Shown piece by piece: positions 56,775 to 63,586 of a stretch of DNA of 64,000 nt. A program made the translations under genes and the position numbers. The DNA comes from Telluria beijingensis. Its GTDB lineage: Bacteria; Pseudomonadota; Gammaproteobacteria; Burkholderiales; Burkholderiaceae_D. Position 1 is the first letter of the stretch, and every line of letters begins with the position of its first letter. The notes beneath the pieces were generated by a model that saw only the letters and a list, made by a program, of their open reading frames with translations, was not told the origin of the DNA and did not search any database. The stretch covers positions 1,159,115 through 1,223,114 of the forward strand of contig NZ_CP132480.1 of the NCBI RefSeq assembly GCF_030770395.1. The letters are read 5' to 3'.

Positions 56775-57491
56775 TCAGGAAGCGTCGGCCGCCCCTTCCT
56801 TCTCCTTGCGTATGCGCGCGATCAGGATGCGCTTGTTCTCGCGGCTGCGATAGGCGTGCTCGCGCAGGATCGCTTCCGCGCGCGCGCCTTCGCGCCGGGT
56901 GATGGCCTGCAGCAGGTCTTCGTGGTCGGCCTGGGCGCGATGGACGAACGCGAGCTCCAGGTCGGACGGCACTTCGGGCAGGGGCAGGGCGCCCGGCCCC
57001 GCCATCGGAATCTTGTTATTGTGTTCCAGCGCCGACGCCAGCGCGCGGTTGTTCGCGGTCGTCACCAATAGGCGGTGAAACTGGCCGTTGATCGCGCGCC
57101 AGGCCTCGGCATCGAGCACCGCGCCCGGCCGGGATGCCGTGTCGAGCAGGGCGCGTCCGCGCCGCACCACGTCCTCAAGGCTGGCCAGTTCGGCGCTGCT
57201 CGCGCCGCGCTCGGCCACGATGCGCGCCGCCATCCCCTCCAGCACGCCGCGCACATCCACCGCCTCGGCGATGTCTTCCAGTGAAAACGAGCGCACCCGG
57301 TAACCGCGGGTGGGCAGGCGCTCGAGCAGGCCTTCTGTTTCCAGTTCTATCAGCGCCAGCCGCAACGGCGTGCGCGACACGCCCAGGCGGGCCGCGAACG
57401 GGATCTCCACGATGCGTTCGCCGGGCGCGAGTTCACCCGACAGTACCAGGTCCCGCAAGTGCGAGACCACATGAGCGATTTGGGTTGCCAT
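56775..57491 (-). CDS. GntR-family regulator with FCD effector domain
   Basis: The 238-residue protein has an N-terminal winged helix (residues 5-70, LVLSGELAPGERIVEIPFAARLGVSRTPLRLALIELETEGLLERLPTRGYRV). A C-terminal all-helical FCD domain follows (about 80-225), with VRGVLEGMAARIVAERGAS, INGQFHRLLVTTANN and HEDLLQAITRREGARAEAILREH. The FCD metal/ligand His residues are visible at FHRLL, DHEDL and EHAYRS. It diverges from the aromatic catabolic genes and almost certainly controls them and itself through the three palindromes in the intergenic region. The ligand is probably a pathway acid. Confidence 0.93.
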   Translation of the reverse strand: MATQIAHVVSHLRDLVLSGELAPGERIVEIPFAARLGVSRTPLRLALIELETEGLLERLPTRGYRVRSFSLEDIAEAVDVRGVLEGMAARIVAERGASSAELASLEDVVRRGRALLDTASRPGAVLDAEAWRAINGQFHRLLVTTANNRALASALEHNNKIPMAGPGALPLPEVPSDLELAFVHRAQADHEDLLQAITRREGARAEAILREHAYRSRENKRILIARIRKEKEGAADAS

Positions 57492-57529
57492 ACCTGCCTA
57501 CCTCTTTTCAATTGCATGCAATTGTACCG

Positions 57530-57556
57530 ATTTACAACGCACAGGTGATTGTAAAT
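57530..57556. promoter_or_regulatory. Inverted repeat centred between operators 1 and 2
   Basis: ATTTACAA (57530-57537) and TTGTAAAT (57549-57556) form a perfect inverted repeat with an 11-bp gap. Its centre (57543) is half-way between the first two TGCATGCA operators. It supplies a TTGTAA -35 box on each strand and may also bind a second regulator. Confidence 0.5.
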
Positions 57557-57577
57557 GTGAGAATTGCATGCAATAAT
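57549..57577 (+). promoter_or_regulatory. Promoter of the aromatic catabolic operon
   Basis: TTGTAA (57549-57554) is followed after 17 bp by AATAAT (57572-57577, five of six). Transcription would start near 57584, giving an 88-nt leader that contains the third operator. The second operator overlaps spacer and -10 box. Confidence 0.5.
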
Positions 57578-57671
57578 CGGCTCAAATAGAAAAAGACGGC
57601 GTTGTTTCCCAAGAAATGCATGCAATTTTGACGCCGCAGGACGATACATTGTTCTTGCAACGGAGACAGAC

Positions 57672-58526
57672 ATGAAACTCGCAAGCTACCGATTCCGCGG
57701 CCGGGAGGGCTGGGGCGTCGTGACCGATACCGGCATCGCGCCGCTCGCCGACCAGTGGCCGACCATCGGCGACGGCCTGGCGGCCGGGCTACTGGCGCTT
57801 GGCCAGGCACTGGCGCGGCAGCCGGCGCGCATCGCGCGCGCCGACGTCGAATGGAGCGCCCCGGTCACCCCGTCGTGCAAGATTCTTTGCGTCGGCATCA
57901 ACTACGCCCTGCACATCGCCGAGAGCCGGCGCGAGACCCCAGCCTATCCATCGATCTTCATCCGCTTCGCCGATTCCTTCGTCGGACACGAACAAGCCAT
58001 CGTGCGGCCTGCGGCATCGAGCCAGTTCGATTTCGAGGCCGAACTCGCCGTCGTGATCGGCCGCCACTGTCGCCACGCCAGCGTCGACGACGCCCTCGAC
58101 TATGTCGGCGGCTATACCTGCCTGGGCGACAACTCGGTGCGCGATTTCCAGAAGCACGCCGCCCAGGTCACGGCCGGCAAGAACTGGGACGGCAGCGGCA
58201 GCATCGGTCCGTGGATCGTGACCGCCGACGAGATCGCGGCGCCGCAAGACCTGGCCATCGCCTGTCGCCTGAACGGCGTCGAGATGCAGCGCGGCCACAG
58301 CGCCGACATGCTGTTCCCGGTCGCGCGCCTGGTGTCCTATATATCCACATTCACCACCCTGCGCCCGGGCGACATCGTCGCCACCGGCACCCCGAGCGGG
58401 GTCGGCGCGAGCCGCACGCCGCCGGTCTGGATGCAGGCCGGCGACCGGCTGGAAATCGAGATCGCCGGCATCGGCGTGCTGGTCAATCCGGTCATCCAGG
58501 AAGCGCCGGCCACCAGCGCCACCTGA
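57672..58526 (+). CDS. Fumarylacetoacetate hydrolase-family protein
   Basis: The 284-residue protein has the FAH fold. The metal-binding acidic residues are in SQFDFEAELAVVIGRHCR (E-x-E) and TCLGDNSVRDFQ (Asp). Other landmarks are KILCVGINYALHIAESRRE, KNWDGSGSIGPWIV, GHSADMLFPVARLVSYISTFTTLRPGDIVATGTPSGVG. This group hydrolyses or isomerises acylpyruvates such as fumarylpyruvate, or acts on 2-oxo-diacids of meta-cleavage routes. The frame is open upstream, but ATG 57672 (GGAG before it) gives the family start. It is the first gene of the catabolic operon. The exact substrate depends on the ring-cleavage product. Confidence 0.88.
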   Translation: MKLASYRFRGREGWGVVTDTGIAPLADQWPTIGDGLAAGLLALGQALARQPARIARADVEWSAPVTPSCKILCVGINYALHIAESRRETPAYPSIFIRFADSFVGHEQAIVRPAASSQFDFEAELAVVIGRHCRHASVDDALDYVGGYTCLGDNSVRDFQKHAAQVTAGKNWDGSGSIGPWIVTADEIAAPQDLAIACRLNGVEMQRGHSADMLFPVARLVSYISTFTTLRPGDIVATGTPSGVGASRTPPVWMQAGDRLEIEIAGIGVLVNPVIQEAPATSAT

Positions 58527-58567
58527 CGCTTGCCAACACTTACCCACACCACCTCCAGGACAAGACC

Positions 58568-59671
58568 ATGAGTGACATCTACAAGCCATTTGTCGACGTG
58601 AGCGGCGCTGCGCCACGCGAGCAGACGAAGTGGAGCTCCATCATCGTGAGCAAGGAAGACATCGACCTCGAAATCGAGCGCCTCATCAACCTGCCGAAGC
58701 CGGCCAACGGCCGCCGCGCCGCGCTGATCGTGCATCCGCAGGCGACCCTGCCGGGCCTGGGTTTCGCGCCGTCGACCGACGTCACGATCAATGTGGTCAA
58801 CCCGGGCGAGAGCACGCTCAACCTGCGCAAGAATTCGAACATGCTCGAGATCTGCCTGTCCGGCCAAGGCGTGGCGGTGGTCGGCAAGCGCGAGATCGCG
58901 GTACAGAAATGGGACGTCTGGAACACTCCTGCCATGCAGGTGCACTCGTACCGCAATACCGGCCAGCAGCCTTGGGTGCGCCTGTCGTACTCGAATGCGC
59001 CGGTGCTGGAAAAGCTCGAGGTGCACTTCGCCGAGGAATTCGAAGGCGACGTGCCGCCGGCCGACCGCAACACCACCCCGGCCGCGCCGCGCGGCGACGT
59101 CAGCCGGGCGCGCGACCTGGCCCTGCGTGAGCAGATCGGCGACGACGGCGCCCACCTGCTGGGGTATGAGTGGCTGATCGACATCGACGTGGTCGAATCG
59201 AAGCCCCTGCACTGGCCATATGCCAAGGTGGCCGGCTACCTGCCGAGCGTCGAAGACCTGGCCAAGGGCTATAACGGACGGCGCCTGTTCGTGCTCTACA
59301 ACCCGGCCACCGAGCGCCGCAACGGCACCACCCACAGCTTCTTCGCGACCATCTCGTCTTCGCCGCCGAACAACAGCCATGTGCCCCATCGCCACAGCTC
59401 GTCGGCGATCAATTACTACCTGCGCGGCCATGGCCACAGCATGGTCGAGGGCCGCCGCTTCGACTGGAAGGCCGGCGACCTGCTGCTGTCGGCGCCGGGC
59501 TGGGCGATGCACGCCCACAACTCGGGTTCCGAGACGGTGTCGTCGCTGACGGTGCAGGACCATCCCTTCCATATCGGGATCGAATCGCTGATCTGGCAGG
59601 AGCGCTCGTACGAACCGATCATCGCACTGGGCAGCCAGCCCGGTTTCGAGAGCAACCGCGGCTCGCTGTGA
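58568..59671 (+). CDS. Bicupin ring-cleavage dioxygenase candidate
   Basis: The 367-residue protein has two cupin domains. The N-terminal one (about residues 70-150, NVVNPGESTLNLRKNSNMLEICLSGQGVAVV) lacks the His ligands of the cupin motif. The C-terminal one (about 275-340) has them: VPHRHSSSAINYYLRGHGHS and then GDLLLSAPGWAMHAHNSG. Gentisate 1,2-dioxygenase, the expected enzyme after a salicylate 5-hydroxylase, is a bicupin but as I recall carries its iron in the N-terminal cupin. This protein is therefore a distant or different member. Its position between the hydrolase and the oxygenase genes points to ring cleavage. The ATG at 58568 follows a purine-rich stretch. Confidence 0.75.
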   Translation: MSDIYKPFVDVSGAAPREQTKWSSIIVSKEDIDLEIERLINLPKPANGRRAALIVHPQATLPGLGFAPSTDVTINVVNPGESTLNLRKNSNMLEICLSGQGVAVVGKREIAVQKWDVWNTPAMQVHSYRNTGQQPWVRLSYSNAPVLEKLEVHFAEEFEGDVPPADRNTTPAAPRGDVSRARDLALREQIGDDGAHLLGYEWLIDIDVVESKPLHWPYAKVAGYLPSVEDLAKGYNGRRLFVLYNPATERRNGTTHSFFATISSSPPNNSHVPHRHSSSAINYYLRGHGHSMVEGRRFDWKAGDLLLSAPGWAMHAHNSGSETVSSLTVQDHPFHIGIESLIWQERSYEPIIALGSQPGFESNRGSL

Positions 59672-59710
59672 ACCGGGCGCCATCCACCGACCATCCACCG
59701 AAAGACCGTC

Positions 59711-60196
59711 ATGACCTATTCCCGTGAACATGCCGCACTGCGCGCCGACCTGCGCGACTTCTATGAAGAGTACGCCGTCTGCCTGGACGAGGAAGACCTC
59801 GAGCGCTGGCCCGACTTCTTCGTCGAGGATTGCCGCTACCGCGTCACCGCGCGCGAGAACTACGACCAGAAACTGCCGTATGGCCTGATCCTGTGCCTCA
59901 ACAAGAACATGGTCAAGGACCGCGTGCTTGCGCTGCGCCAGACCACCATGTACGAGCCGCGCTCGCTGCGCCACTTCATCAGCGCGATCAAGGTCAAGCG
60001 CATCGATGGCGACACCATCGAGGCGCAAGCCAATTTCATGATCGTCGAATCGCAGTCGGACCGCGAGCCGGTGGTCAATATGGTCGGCCGCTACATCGAT
60101 ACGCTGGTGCGCACCGCCGACGGCTTCCTGCTCAAGGACCGCGACTGCGTGTGCGACAACTACCGCGTCCGCACCTCGCTGATCATTCCCGTTTAA
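59711..60196 (+). CDS. Rieske oxygenase small (beta) subunit, NagH-like
   Basis: The 161-residue protein has the cone-shaped alpha+beta fold of ring-hydroxylating dioxygenase beta subunits. It has LRADLRDFYEEYAVCLDEEDLERWPDFFVEDCRYRV, then ARENYDQKLPYGLILCLNKNMVKDRVLALRQT, and ends with LLKDRDCVCDNYRVRTSLIIPV. The length and motifs match NagH of salicylate 5-hydroxylase. It precedes the large subunit gene by 20 bp, the reverse of the usual nagG-nagH order. The subunit is structural. Confidence 0.9.
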   Translation: MTYSREHAALRADLRDFYEEYAVCLDEEDLERWPDFFVEDCRYRVTARENYDQKLPYGLILCLNKNMVKDRVLALRQTTMYEPRSLRHFISAIKVKRIDGDTIEAQANFMIVESQSDREPVVNMVGRYIDTLVRTADGFLLKDRDCVCDNYRVRTSLIIPV

Positions 60197-60216
60197 ACGC
60201 CGCTGGAGAACCCATC

Positions 60217-61488
60217 ATGACTTCCCCCTGCAACCACGAGCACGACGCGCCGCCAGCGCAAGCACCGATCGTCTTCCACCGCCGCTGGCCCGAGGAGGGC
60301 TTCACCCGTATCCCTAACTGGATCTACACCGACGAGGCGATCTTCCAGAAGGAGATGGATGTCTTCTTTGCCGGCAAGACCTGGAACTATGTCGGCCTCG
60401 AATGCGAGATCCCGGAACCGGGCAATTTCAAGCGCCAGTGGATCGGCACCCGTCCGGTCATCATGGTGCGCAAGGAGAATGGCGAGATCAGCGTGATCGA
60501 GAACCGCTGCGCCCACCGCGGAGCCCAGATCTGCTGGCAGAACACCGGCACCGTGAAGGATTTCACCTGCCCCTACCACCAGTGGAACTATGACCTCGAC
60601 GGCAACCTGCAAGGCGTGCCGTTCAAGCGCGGCGCGCTGGGCAAGGGCGGCATGCCGCGCGACTTCAGCAACAAGGAGAACAGCCTCAACAAGCTGCGCA
60701 CGGTCAACCGCGGCGGCTCGATCTGGGCCACTTTCGCCGCCGACGCACCCGACTTCGAGGAATACTGCGGCCCCGAAGTGCTGGCCGAGATCGACCACAT
60801 GTTCCCCGGTAAGAAGCTGACCCTGCTCGGCTACAGCCGCCAGCTCATTCCGAGCAACTGGAAGATGTACCTCGAAAACCTGAAGGACCCTTACCACGCC
60901 ACGCTGCTGCATACCTTCTACATCACCTTCGGCCTGTGGCGCGCCGATTCGAAGTCCGAGAACATCCCGACCGGCGGCGGCAAGCACAGCGTGATGGTGT
61001 CGCACAACGAAGGCAAGAAGGTGACCGATGCCACGGCCGAGATGGGGCGCTTCCGCTCCGACCTCGAGCTGCTCGACAAGGAAACCGTGACGCCGCGCGC
61101 CGAATTCAACCGCGGACGGGTCGGCGGCGCCTGGATCTTCCCGGCGGCGCAGATGGGCATCCAGGCCAATTCGCTCAAGACCCGCCACGTGATCCCGCGC
61201 AGCCCGACCGAGCACGAGCTGGTGTTCACGTATTACGGCTACGAGGACGACGACGAAGAGATGCAGCGCCTGCGCCTGAAGCATGCCAACCTGCTGGGGC
61301 CAGCCGGCTTCGTGTCGATGGACGATAGCGAGATGCTGAGCCAGATGCAGATCGGCGTGACCGGCTATCCGGATTCGACGGGCATCATCGAGATGGGCGG
61401 GCGCGACACCGAGCCGACCGACTATATGGTGACCGAGGTGCTGATCCGCGCCTTCTACCAGTATTACCGCGAAGCGATGGGGCTGTGA
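60217..61488 (+). CDS. Rieske oxygenase large (alpha) subunit, salicylate 5-hydroxylase-like (NagG)
   Basis: The 423-residue protein has the Rieske [2Fe-2S] ligands Cys98-x-His100 (ENRCAHRGAQ) and Cys118-x2-His121 (FTCPYHQWNYD). The mononuclear iron site of the catalytic domain is in LENLKDPYHATLLHTFY (Asp, His, His). The length equals that of NagG, and the sequence pattern is of the salicylate/anthranilate-type group. It should hydroxylate an aromatic acid, using electrons from the ferredoxin encoded 1 bp downstream and the reductase after that. Salicylate to gentisate is the nearest model, but the substrate could be a substituted analogue. Confidence 0.88.
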   Translation: MTSPCNHEHDAPPAQAPIVFHRRWPEEGFTRIPNWIYTDEAIFQKEMDVFFAGKTWNYVGLECEIPEPGNFKRQWIGTRPVIMVRKENGEISVIENRCAHRGAQICWQNTGTVKDFTCPYHQWNYDLDGNLQGVPFKRGALGKGGMPRDFSNKENSLNKLRTVNRGGSIWATFAADAPDFEEYCGPEVLAEIDHMFPGKKLTLLGYSRQLIPSNWKMYLENLKDPYHATLLHTFYITFGLWRADSKSENIPTGGGKHSVMVSHNEGKKVTDATAEMGRFRSDLELLDKETVTPRAEFNRGRVGGAWIFPAAQMGIQANSLKTRHVIPRSPTEHELVFTYYGYEDDDEEMQRLRLKHANLLGPAGFVSMDDSEMLSQMQIGVTGYPDSTGIIEMGGRDTEPTDYMVTEVLIRAFYQYYREAMGL

Positions 61489-61489
61489 T

Positions 61490-61810
61490 ATGAGCGCGAC
61501 CTGGATCCCCATTGCTAAAGTAGCGGACGTGCCGCTTGAAACCGGCACCCTGCGCGTCGCCCATGGCGGCGAGGCCGTGTGCCTGTACCTGCTGGGCGGC
61601 GACGTGCGCGCGACACAGGACAAATGCCCGCACGGTAACGCCAGCCTGTCCGAGGGCTATATCGTCGACGAGATGATCGAATGCCCGCTGCACCAGGGGC
61701 TGTTCGACATCGCCACCGGCGAGGTGCGCAGCCCGCCATGTACCGTCAACCTGGCCACCTATCCGGTGAAAGTCGAAGACGGCGTCATCTACCTCGAGGA
61801 GACTGCCTGA
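61490..61810 (+). CDS. Rieske-type [2Fe-2S] ferredoxin of the oxygenase
   Basis: The 106-residue protein has the Rieske ligands in DKCPHGNASLSEGY and IECPLHQGLFDIATGE. It is the biphenyl/naphthalene-type ferredoxin (NagAb-like) that carries electrons from the reductase to the oxygenase. Its ATG lies one base after the alpha-subunit stop, and its TGA overlaps the reductase ATG by one base (TGATG). Confidence 0.93.
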   Translation: MSATWIPIAKVADVPLETGTLRVAHGGEAVCLYLLGGDVRATQDKCPHGNASLSEGYIVDEMIECPLHQGLFDIATGEVRSPPCTVNLATYPVKVEDGVIYLEETA

Positions 61811-63027
61811 TGGCGGCGCCGACGATCGTCGTGATCGGCGCCGGCCAGGCCGGCGCCTGGGCCGCGCGCACCTTGCGCAGCGAAGGATACGCCGGACGGA
61901 TCGTGCTGGTGGGCGACGAAGCCCATCCTCCGTACGAGCGGCCGCCGCTGTCGAAGGAACAGCTGCAGCTTGATCCCGCGCCGTTCGAGTTCCTGCTGCC
62001 GGCGGCCGAACTGGCCGCACTCGACATCGCCTGGCGTCCCGCGCTGGGCTGCTGCCGCATCGACCGCGGCGCGCGCGCCGTGGTGCTGGACGACGGCAGC
62101 GCCATCCCCTACGACAAGCTGATCCTGGCAACCGGCGGCCACGCGCGCCTGCCGCAACTGCCCGGCATCGATGCCGCCTGTGTGCATACCTTGCGCACGC
62201 TGGACGATGCCCGGCGCCTGCGCGCCGCCATGCGGCGCGGCGCGCGGGTGCTGGTGATCGGCGGTGGCTGGATCGGGCTGGAAGCTGCCGCTGCGGCGCG
62301 CGCGCTGGACTGCGCCGTCACCGTGGTCGAAGCCGGGCCGTCCCTGTGCGCGCGCAGCGCCTCGCCGCTGTTGTCAAACATGCTGGCCGAACTGCACCGC
62401 GCCAACGGCGTCGACCTGCGCCTGGCGAGCGGCATCGAGGCGCTCGAACAGGCCGGGGCCGAGGGCTGCAGCGCGCTGTTCGCCGACGGCAGCCGTGAAT
62501 CCTTCGACCTGGTGGTGGTCGGCATCGGACTGGTGCAGAGCGACGGGTTGGCGCGCGCGGCCGGGCTGCGCTGCGAGCGCGGGATCGTGGTCGACCGCCA
62601 GTGCCGCACCTCCGATCCCGATATTTATGCGGCCGGCGACGTCACCGCGATCCATGCCGACGACGGCGTGCTGCGCCTGGAATCCTGGCAGAACGCGCAG
62701 GACCAGGGCATCGCCGCCGCCCGCGCCGCGCTGGGACAAGAGGTCGATTACCGGCCATTGCCGTACTTCTGGTCGCAGCAGTACGAGACCATGGTGCAGC
62801 TGGCTGGGGTCTGCGGCAGCGGTCACCAGCAGCTCAGCCGCAGCATCGGGCCGGGCAGGATGGTGTCGATGGAGCTCGATGCGCAGGGGCGCGCGCTGTC
62901 GGCCATCGTCACCAACAGCCCGCGCGATTTTCGCACCTTGCGCAAATTCGTCGCCGATGGCGCGCGCATCGATGCCGCGCGCTTTGCCGATCCGGCAGTG
63001 CCGCTGCCGCAGATCGTAGTGGCCTGA
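61810..63027 (+). CDS. Ferredoxin-NAD(P)+ reductase (BphA4-type) of the oxygenase
   Basis: The 405-residue flavoprotein is of the glutathione-reductase-like type. It has TIVVIGAGQAGAWAARTLRSEGYAGRIVLVGDEAHPPYERPPLSK (FAD site), RVLVIGGGWIGLEAAAAA (NADH site) and PDIYAAGDVTAIHADDGVLRLESWQNAQDQGIAAA. It feeds electrons from NADH to the Rieske ferredoxin. The nag operon uses a plant-type reductase instead, so the electron chain here has a different composition. It is translationally coupled to the ferredoxin gene. Confidence 0.93.
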   Translation: MAAPTIVVIGAGQAGAWAARTLRSEGYAGRIVLVGDEAHPPYERPPLSKEQLQLDPAPFEFLLPAAELAALDIAWRPALGCCRIDRGARAVVLDDGSAIPYDKLILATGGHARLPQLPGIDAACVHTLRTLDDARRLRAAMRRGARVLVIGGGWIGLEAAAAARALDCAVTVVEAGPSLCARSASPLLSNMLAELHRANGVDLRLASGIEALEQAGAEGCSALFADGSRESFDLVVVGIGLVQSDGLARAAGLRCERGIVVDRQCRTSDPDIYAAGDVTAIHADDGVLRLESWQNAQDQGIAAARAALGQEVDYRPLPYFWSQQYETMVQLAGVCGSGHQQLSRSIGPGRMVSMELDAQGRALSAIVTNSPRDFRTLRKFVADGARIDAARFADPAVPLPQIVVA

Positions 63028-63049
63028 ACCCGGGCACCGGCTCCGCCCC

Positions 63050-63066
63050 GGAACAAGTCTTGTTCC
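63050..63066. repeat. 17-bp perfect palindrome after the reductase gene
   Basis: GGAACAAGTCTTGTTCC has 8-bp arms and a single central base. It starts 22 bp after the reductase stop, in the 122-bp gap before the SnoaL-like gene. It could be an operator or an RNA hairpin; there is no T-run. Confidence 0.5.
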
Positions 63067-63149
63067 AGGGCGCCACTTGCCCGGCAATTTGCCATAAGGC
63101 ACCATGAAACGACGGGCACCAGCACCGTCGACAACCAGGAGACGCAGTC

Positions 63150-63560
63150 ATGACAACGCCAGACCTGCATGCCATCGCGGCCGTGGTCTACCGCTTTTTT
63201 GCCGGCCTCGATGCGCGCGACCACGGCGCCTGCGCCGCGCTGATGGCGCACGACGGCGTCTGGCATCGCCAGGGCGCCGAACTTGTCGGTCCAACCGCCG
63301 TGCTGGCGGCGCTCGAAGGGCGCGACCCGGCGCGCCAGACCGCCCATCTCGTGACCAATCTGTGGATCGAGGAGGCCGACGCGGCGCAGGCGCGCGTGCG
63401 CTTCTACCTGAGCGCCCATGAAGCGCGGGTCGACGCCGATGGCCGCGCCGGACCGGTGCAGCTGGCCGGCCTGCGCGACTGCACTGACGAGCTGGTGATA
63501 GAGGACGGGCAGTGGCGCATCCGCAGCAAGACCAGCCGCCGCCTGCTGCCGGCCGAATAA
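63150..63560 (+). CDS. SnoaL-like (NTF2-fold) protein
   Basis: The 136-residue protein has the SnoaL_4/NTF2-like fold: DLHAIAAVVYRFFAGLDARDHGACAALMAHDGVWHRQGAELVG, HLVTNLWIEEADAAQARVRFYLSAHE and DCTDELVIEDGQWRIRSKTSRRLLP. Its fold is shared with Rieske oxygenase beta subunits, but it lacks the extra elements of those. Such proteins can be isomerases, dehydratases or binding proteins. The position between the reductase and the hydratase suggests a step in the same pathway. The ATG at 63150 follows CAGGAGACGCAG. Confidence 0.82.
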   Translation: MTTPDLHAIAAVVYRFFAGLDARDHGACAALMAHDGVWHRQGAELVGPTAVLAALEGRDPARQTAHLVTNLWIEEADAAQARVRFYLSAHEARVDADGRAGPVQLAGLRDCTDELVIEDGQWRIRSKTSRRLLPAE

Positions 63561-63586
63561 CAATCTGGATTCACCCGGAGATCATC

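Larger units (their letters stand above)
57509..57626. promoter_or_regulatory. Three phased TGCATGCA operators of the GntR regulator
   Basis: The perfect 16-bp palindrome CAATTGCATGCAATTG lies at 57509-57524, ATTGCATGCAAT at 57563-57574, and ATGCATGCAAT at 57616-57626. The centres are 57516.5, 57568.5 and 57620.5, so each step is exactly 52 bp, five helical turns. The first is 18 bp from the regulator start. The second lies in the spacer and -10 box of the catabolic promoter, and the third lies in the leader. This fits repression by looping. Binding by the adjacent GntR protein is inference. Confidence 0.75.
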
